Positions 5,200 to 7,271 of a stretch of DNA of 7,271 nucleotides are shown piece after piece. Numbering within the stretch: the first letter of the stretch is position 1; each line of letters begins with the position of its first letter. The notes beneath the pieces were generated by a model, which had not been told where the DNA came from, did not search any database, and saw only the letters and a list, made by a program, of their open reading frames with translations. The stretch comes from Anaerolineae bacterium (lineage in GTDB: Bacteria; Chloroflexota; Anaerolineae; E26-bin7): the NCBI GenBank assembly GCA_029933115.1, contig JAOZOT010000173.1, forward strand, positions 1 to 7,271, given 5' to 3'. Both the position numbers and the translations under genes were made by a program.

Positions 5200-6993
5200 A
5201 TGAGACCGAAGGTTGGGGTATACGTCTGCCATTGTGGAATAAACATCGCCGGCACGGTGGATGTGGAGGCAGTGACCGAGTTCGCTCGGCAGTTGCCCAA
5301 TGTGGTCGTGGCCAGAAACTACCAGTACATGTGCTCCGACCCAGGGCAGGCGCTGATTAAGCAGGACATCGCGGAACTGGGGCTTGACCGGGTGGTCGTC
5401 GCTGCCTGCTCACCACGGATGCACGAACCGACCTTCAGGGCTGTGGTCCAGGAAGCGGGGCTCAACCCTTACCTCTTCGAGCAGGCCAACATCCGGGAGC
5501 AGTGCTCCTGGGTCCACGAGGAGGGGGCAGACACCACCGGAAAGGCCATGCGCCTGGTGGCCGCGGCTGTGGCCAAAGCTTCCCTTTATGAGCCGCTGGA
5601 GGAGAGAGAGGTAGGGGTCATCCCCGCTGCTCTGGTCATAGGCGGGGGCATCGCCGGACTGAAGGCTGCCCTGGACATCGCCGAGGCGGGCTATCAGGTC
5701 TATTTGGTGGAGAGGGAGAACCACCTGGGTGGACACATGGCCCACCTTAACAAAACCTTTCCCACTCTAGAGAGCGCGGCCGAGCTGTTGTCGCAGACTA
5801 TATCCCAGGTTCGGGAGCACCCCAACATCAAAGTCTTGACCGCCTCAGAAGTGATCGAAGTGGAGGGTTACGTCGGCAATTTCACGGTCAGGGTGAGTCG
5901 ACGGGTCAGCGAGTCAACGAGTCAGCGAGTTGGCGAGTCAGCGGGTCAGCGAGAGATAGCCCTCGTTAACTCCTCACCCGACGACTCGTTGACTCTTGAG
6001 GTAGGAGCCATCGTCGTGGCCACCGGCTACGAGCCGTTCGACCCCCGGCTGAAACCCGAACTGGCCTACGGAATCTACGACAACGTCATCACCAGCCTGG
6101 AGTTCGAGCAGCTTTCTTCTCCTTCTGGTCCCACCGGGGGCAAAATCGAGGTCAACGGCCAACAGCCCAAAGACGTGGTCTTTATCAAGTGCGTGGGCTC
6201 GCGGGACAAGAACCTGGGCAACGAGTATTGCTCCCGGGTGTGCTGTATGTACACGGCCAAGCAGGCTTACCTGGTGAAAAAGCAGATACCCGACGCCAAC
6301 GTGACCATCTTTTACATGGACGTGCGCGCTTTCGGCAAGGGCTTTGAGGAGTTCTACGACCGGGTGCGGATGGAGGGTATCCGCTATCGGCGCGGCAATG
6401 CCTCTGAAATCTACCGCAAACGCGACCCCAACGTAGGACAAGGCAGGCTGGTCGTTCGGGTAGAGGATACCCTCCTCAGCGAGACCCTGGAGGTGGAAGC
6501 AGACCTGGTGGTGCTGGCGGTGGGCATGGTGCCCCGCCACGACGCTAAAGATGTAGCCAGCCTGCTGAAGCTCTCCCGCTCGCCGGATGGGTTCTTCCTG
6601 GAAGCCCATCCCAAGCTGCGCCCCATTGACACTACCACCGACGGCGTGTTCCTGGCCGGAACCTGCCAGGGCCCCAAGGACATCACCGACACCGTGGCCC
6701 AAGCCAAAGCCGCTGCCTCCTCCGCCCTGATCCCCCTGTCGCGTGGCCGGGTGAAGGTAGAATCCATAATCAGCGTTGTGAACCAGGAAATCTGCTCCGG
6801 CTGTGGCATCTGCGAGGAGTTGTGCGCCTACGGGGCCCTCTCCCTCCATCCCTGGAAGGGTGTCATGACGGTCAACGAGGTTCTGTGCAAAGGCTGTGGA
6901 GCTTGCGCAGCAGCTTGCCCTTCGGGAGCGATGACTCTGAGCCACTTCACCCACGACCAGATCCTGGCTCAGATAGACACTCTGGTGGTGTGA
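5200..6993 (+). CDS. hdrA: HdrA-like FAD and iron-sulfur protein (heterodisulfide reductase subunit A type)
   Basis: From ATG 5200 the product is 597 residues. The N-terminal HdrA domain has C10 and C12 (VCHCG), C45, C70 (ACSPRMHEPTFR) and C102. A thioredoxin-reductase-like FAD domain begins at G148-G153 (GGGIAG) and ends near the TTDGVFLAGTCQGPKDI motif. The HdrA cysteine set C331, C344, C348-C349 (CVGSRD...YCSRVCC) is intact. A C-terminal ferredoxin has two 4Fe-4S sites: C532/535/538/542 and C563/566/569/573. Two features differ from full-length HdrA. The Cys pair usually found after KTFPT is missing (LESAAELL), and no inserted ferredoxin domain follows VGNFTVRV; instead residues 233-251 are encoded by an 8-bp tandem repeat. 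HdrA is the FAD subunit that splits or merges electron pairs in bifurcating Hdr complexes. Beside etfBA and an HdrD-like gene it probably joins Etf to iron-sulfur acceptors; actual bifurcation is unproven. Confidence 0.93.
   Translation: MRPKVGVYVCHCGINIAGTVDVEAVTEFARQLPNVVVARNYQYMCSDPGQALIKQDIAELGLDRVVVAACSPRMHEPTFRAVVQEAGLNPYLFEQANIREQCSWVHEEGADTTGKAMRLVAAAVAKASLYEPLEEREVGVIPAALVIGGGIAGLKAALDIAEAGYQVYLVERENHLGGHMAHLNKTFPTLESAAELLSQTISQVREHPNIKVLTASEVIEVEGYVGNFTVRVSRRVSESTSQRVGESAGQREIALVNSSPDDSLTLEVGAIVVATGYEPFDPRLKPELAYGIYDNVITSLEFEQLSSPSGPTGGKIEVNGQQPKDVVFIKCVGSRDKNLGNEYCSRVCCMYTAKQAYLVKKQIPDANVTIFYMDVRAFGKGFEEFYDRVRMEGIRYRRGNASEIYRKRDPNVGQGRLVVRVEDTLLSETLEVEADLVVLAVGMVPRHDAKDVASLLKLSRSPDGFFLEAHPKLRPIDTTTDGVFLAGTCQGPKDITDTVAQAKAAASSALIPLSRGRVKVESIISVVNQEICSGCGICEELCAYGALSLHPWKGVMTVNEVLCKGCGACAAACPSGAMTLSHFTHDQILAQIDTLVV
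5897..5952 (+). repeat. 8-bp tandem repeat GTCAGCGA inside hdrA
   Basis: Seven contiguous 8-base units, GTCAGCGA with variants GTCGACGG, GTCAACGA, GTTGGCGA and GTCAGCGG, fill exactly 56 bases. Three units equal 24 bases, so the protein shows an 8-residue period (SRRVSEST, SQRVGESA, GQRE). The array is in frame with no stop. Confidence 0.92.
5911..5995. repeat. 13-bp inverted repeat within hdrA
   Basis: GAGTCAACGAGTC (5911-5923) and GACTCGTTGACTC (5983-5995) are perfect inverted repeats 59 bases apart. A second reversed piece, CTCGTTAACTC, starts at 5962. The tandem array is thus followed by inverted copies of the same unit, so the repeat-derived stretch runs to about 5995. Confidence 0.85.
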
Positions 6994-7036
6994 TGGGATT
7001 GGTTTCTGAGACTCGGTAGATCCTAAATTGCTCTGA

Positions 7037-7054
7037 GGGGATTGCCAAATCCCC
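7037..7054 (+). terminator. 7-bp hairpin after hdrA, possible weak terminator
   Basis: GGGGATT/AATCCCC with a GCCA loop is followed by GTTTCT, a poor U-tract. It lies 43 bases after the hdrA stop. It may end or protect the transcript, but it also belongs to a family of related palindromes in this tail. Confidence 0.35.
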
Positions 7055-7060
7055 GTTTCT

Positions 7061-7084
7061 GGTCTGGATCTGGCGATCCAGGCC
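7061..7084. repeat. second hairpin, inverted copy of the first
   Basis: GGTCTGGATC/GATCCAGGCC with a TGGC loop forms a 10-bp stem including one G-T wobble. Its 18-base core (7064-7081) matches the reverse complement of 7037-7054 except at three base pairs, each changed on both sides so that pairing is kept. Confidence 0.7.
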
Positions 7085-7144
7085 GGGCAAAATTGGATCT
7101 ACTGAGACTTTACCGGACACTTTTGATCGCTTCAATTTTGCCCG
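7084..7144. repeat. 12-bp inverted repeat with 37-base spacer
   Basis: CGGGCAAAATTG (7084-7095) and CAATTTTGCCCG (7133-7144) are perfect inverted repeats. The left arm overlaps the base of the multi-branch element, so the two folds compete. Confidence 0.75.
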
Positions 7145-7179
7145 CTGCTCCCGCCAGATTGCAAATCCGGCGGGAGCAG
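7145..7179. repeat. long hairpin, 11 bp plus 4 bp
   Basis: CTGCTCCCGCC (7145-7155) pairs perfectly with GGCGGGAGCAG (7169-7179). After one A-C mismatch, GATT/AATC (7157-7160 with 7164-7167) closes a GCA loop. No U-tract follows, so it is not a standard terminator. Its tip, GATTGCAAATCC, resembles the first hairpin's GATTGCCAAATCC. Confidence 0.75.
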
Positions 7180-7271
7180 GTGGGTAGTTACTGCCTGCCT
7201 CCGACCGGCACGTTCACCGGGCAGACCATCACCTACACCTACGCCGTCAGTGACACCACTTCAGGTGTAGA
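7180..7271 (+). CDS. coding-like open frame at the window edge, perhaps a surface-protein fragment (partial)
   Basis: The frame is open from 7027 to the end of the window. From about 7180 it reads like protein: a PPTGTFTGQTITYTYAVSD stretch rich in Thr and Tyr, as in beta-sandwich repeats of secreted or surface proteins. There is no ATG and no good ribosome binding site. The part before 7180 consists of palindromes, so the open frame may be chance there. It could be the start of a fragment cut off by the repeat cluster, a pseudogene, or a false signal. Confidence 0.25.
   Translation, partial: MGSYCLPPTGTFTGQTITYTYAVSDTTSGV

Larger units (their letters stand above)
7010..7108 (+). other. multi-branch folding element downstream of hdrA
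   Basis: GACTCGGTAGATCC (7010-7023) pairs with GGATCTACTGAGAC (7095-7108) at 12 of 14 positions, with an uninterrupted 8-bp GTAGATCC/GGATCTAC core. Enclosed are two strong hairpins (7037-7054 and 7061-7084), and TTGC/GCAA (7028-7031 with 7087-7090) can extend the closing stem. The result is a three-way-junction shape. I recognise no known RNA family. It could be a structured RNA, a folded 3' end of the hdrA message or a non-coding repeat element. Confidence 0.4.

Noticed and set aside
5116..5952. CRISPR array
   Set aside because: The repeats are 7-8 bp tandem units without spacers, and no cas gene is present.
5974..6954. 326-codon open frame on the minus strand
   Set aside because: It is antisense to hdrA, with low-complexity composition and no motif.
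7145..7179. Intrinsic terminator at the long hairpin
   Set aside because: The stem is strong but is followed by GTGGGTAG, not a U-tract.
1..7271. tRNA or rRNA genes
   Set aside because: No tRNA cloverleaf with a T-loop GTTCRANNC context or conserved rRNA stretch was seen; the multi-branch element at 7010-7108 lacks tRNA landmarks.

Overview
The window is a bacterial accessory-metabolism locus read entirely on the + strand. Its core is a redox gene set: a single-domain response regulator (250-651), a soluble HdrD-like (HdrC-HdrB fused) iron-sulfur protein (1400-2521), electron-transfer flavoprotein beta and alpha subunits (3328-4122 and 4124-5113), and an HdrA-like FAD/iron-sulfur protein (5200-6993). 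No gene here fixes the taxon. An anaerobic or syntrophic bacterium, for example an Anaerolineae-like Chloroflexota or a member of another deep anaerobic lineage, fits the Etf plus Hdr pairing, the many toxin-antitoxin genes and the many short tandem and palindromic repeats, but this is inference.

Layout: 1-59 is the 3' end of a RelE/ParE-type toxin. 60-249 is a leader with a possible tiny ORF and competing inverted repeats. The response regulator follows. At 652-711 lies a decayed copy of the 5' end of an Hdr-type gene, and then a stand-alone AbiEii-like nucleotidyltransferase (822-1400) whose stop overlaps the start of the HdrD-like gene (TGATG). After the HdrD-like gene, 2522-2713 holds a REP-like double palindrome between short direct repeats. 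A DUF433 antitoxin / DUF5615 PIN-like toxin pair follows (2714-3306). Then come etfB, etfA, a G-rich 8-bp tandem repeat (5116-5186) and hdrA. The last 278 bases hold a cluster of related hairpins with multi-branch folding potential, and at the very edge a coding-like open frame.

Likely function: EtfAB (FAD), HdrA (FAD plus several 4Fe-4S centres) and the HdrD-like protein (two 4Fe-4S plus CCG noncubane-type sites) could form one soluble electron-transfer chain or complex. It would link acyl-CoA dehydrogenase-type or similar flavin chemistry to a disulfide, quinone or other acceptor, possibly with electron bifurcation or confurcation. The response regulator may couple this to signalling.

The most unusual aspect is repeat and toxin-antitoxin invasion of an otherwise tight operon. 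Two toxin-antitoxin-type modules sit between redox genes, with an Hdr gene remnant marking one junction. Short 7-8 bp tandem repeats occur inside etfA (in frame), between etfA and hdrA, and inside hdrA (in frame, at the position where full-length HdrA proteins carry an inserted ferredoxin domain).
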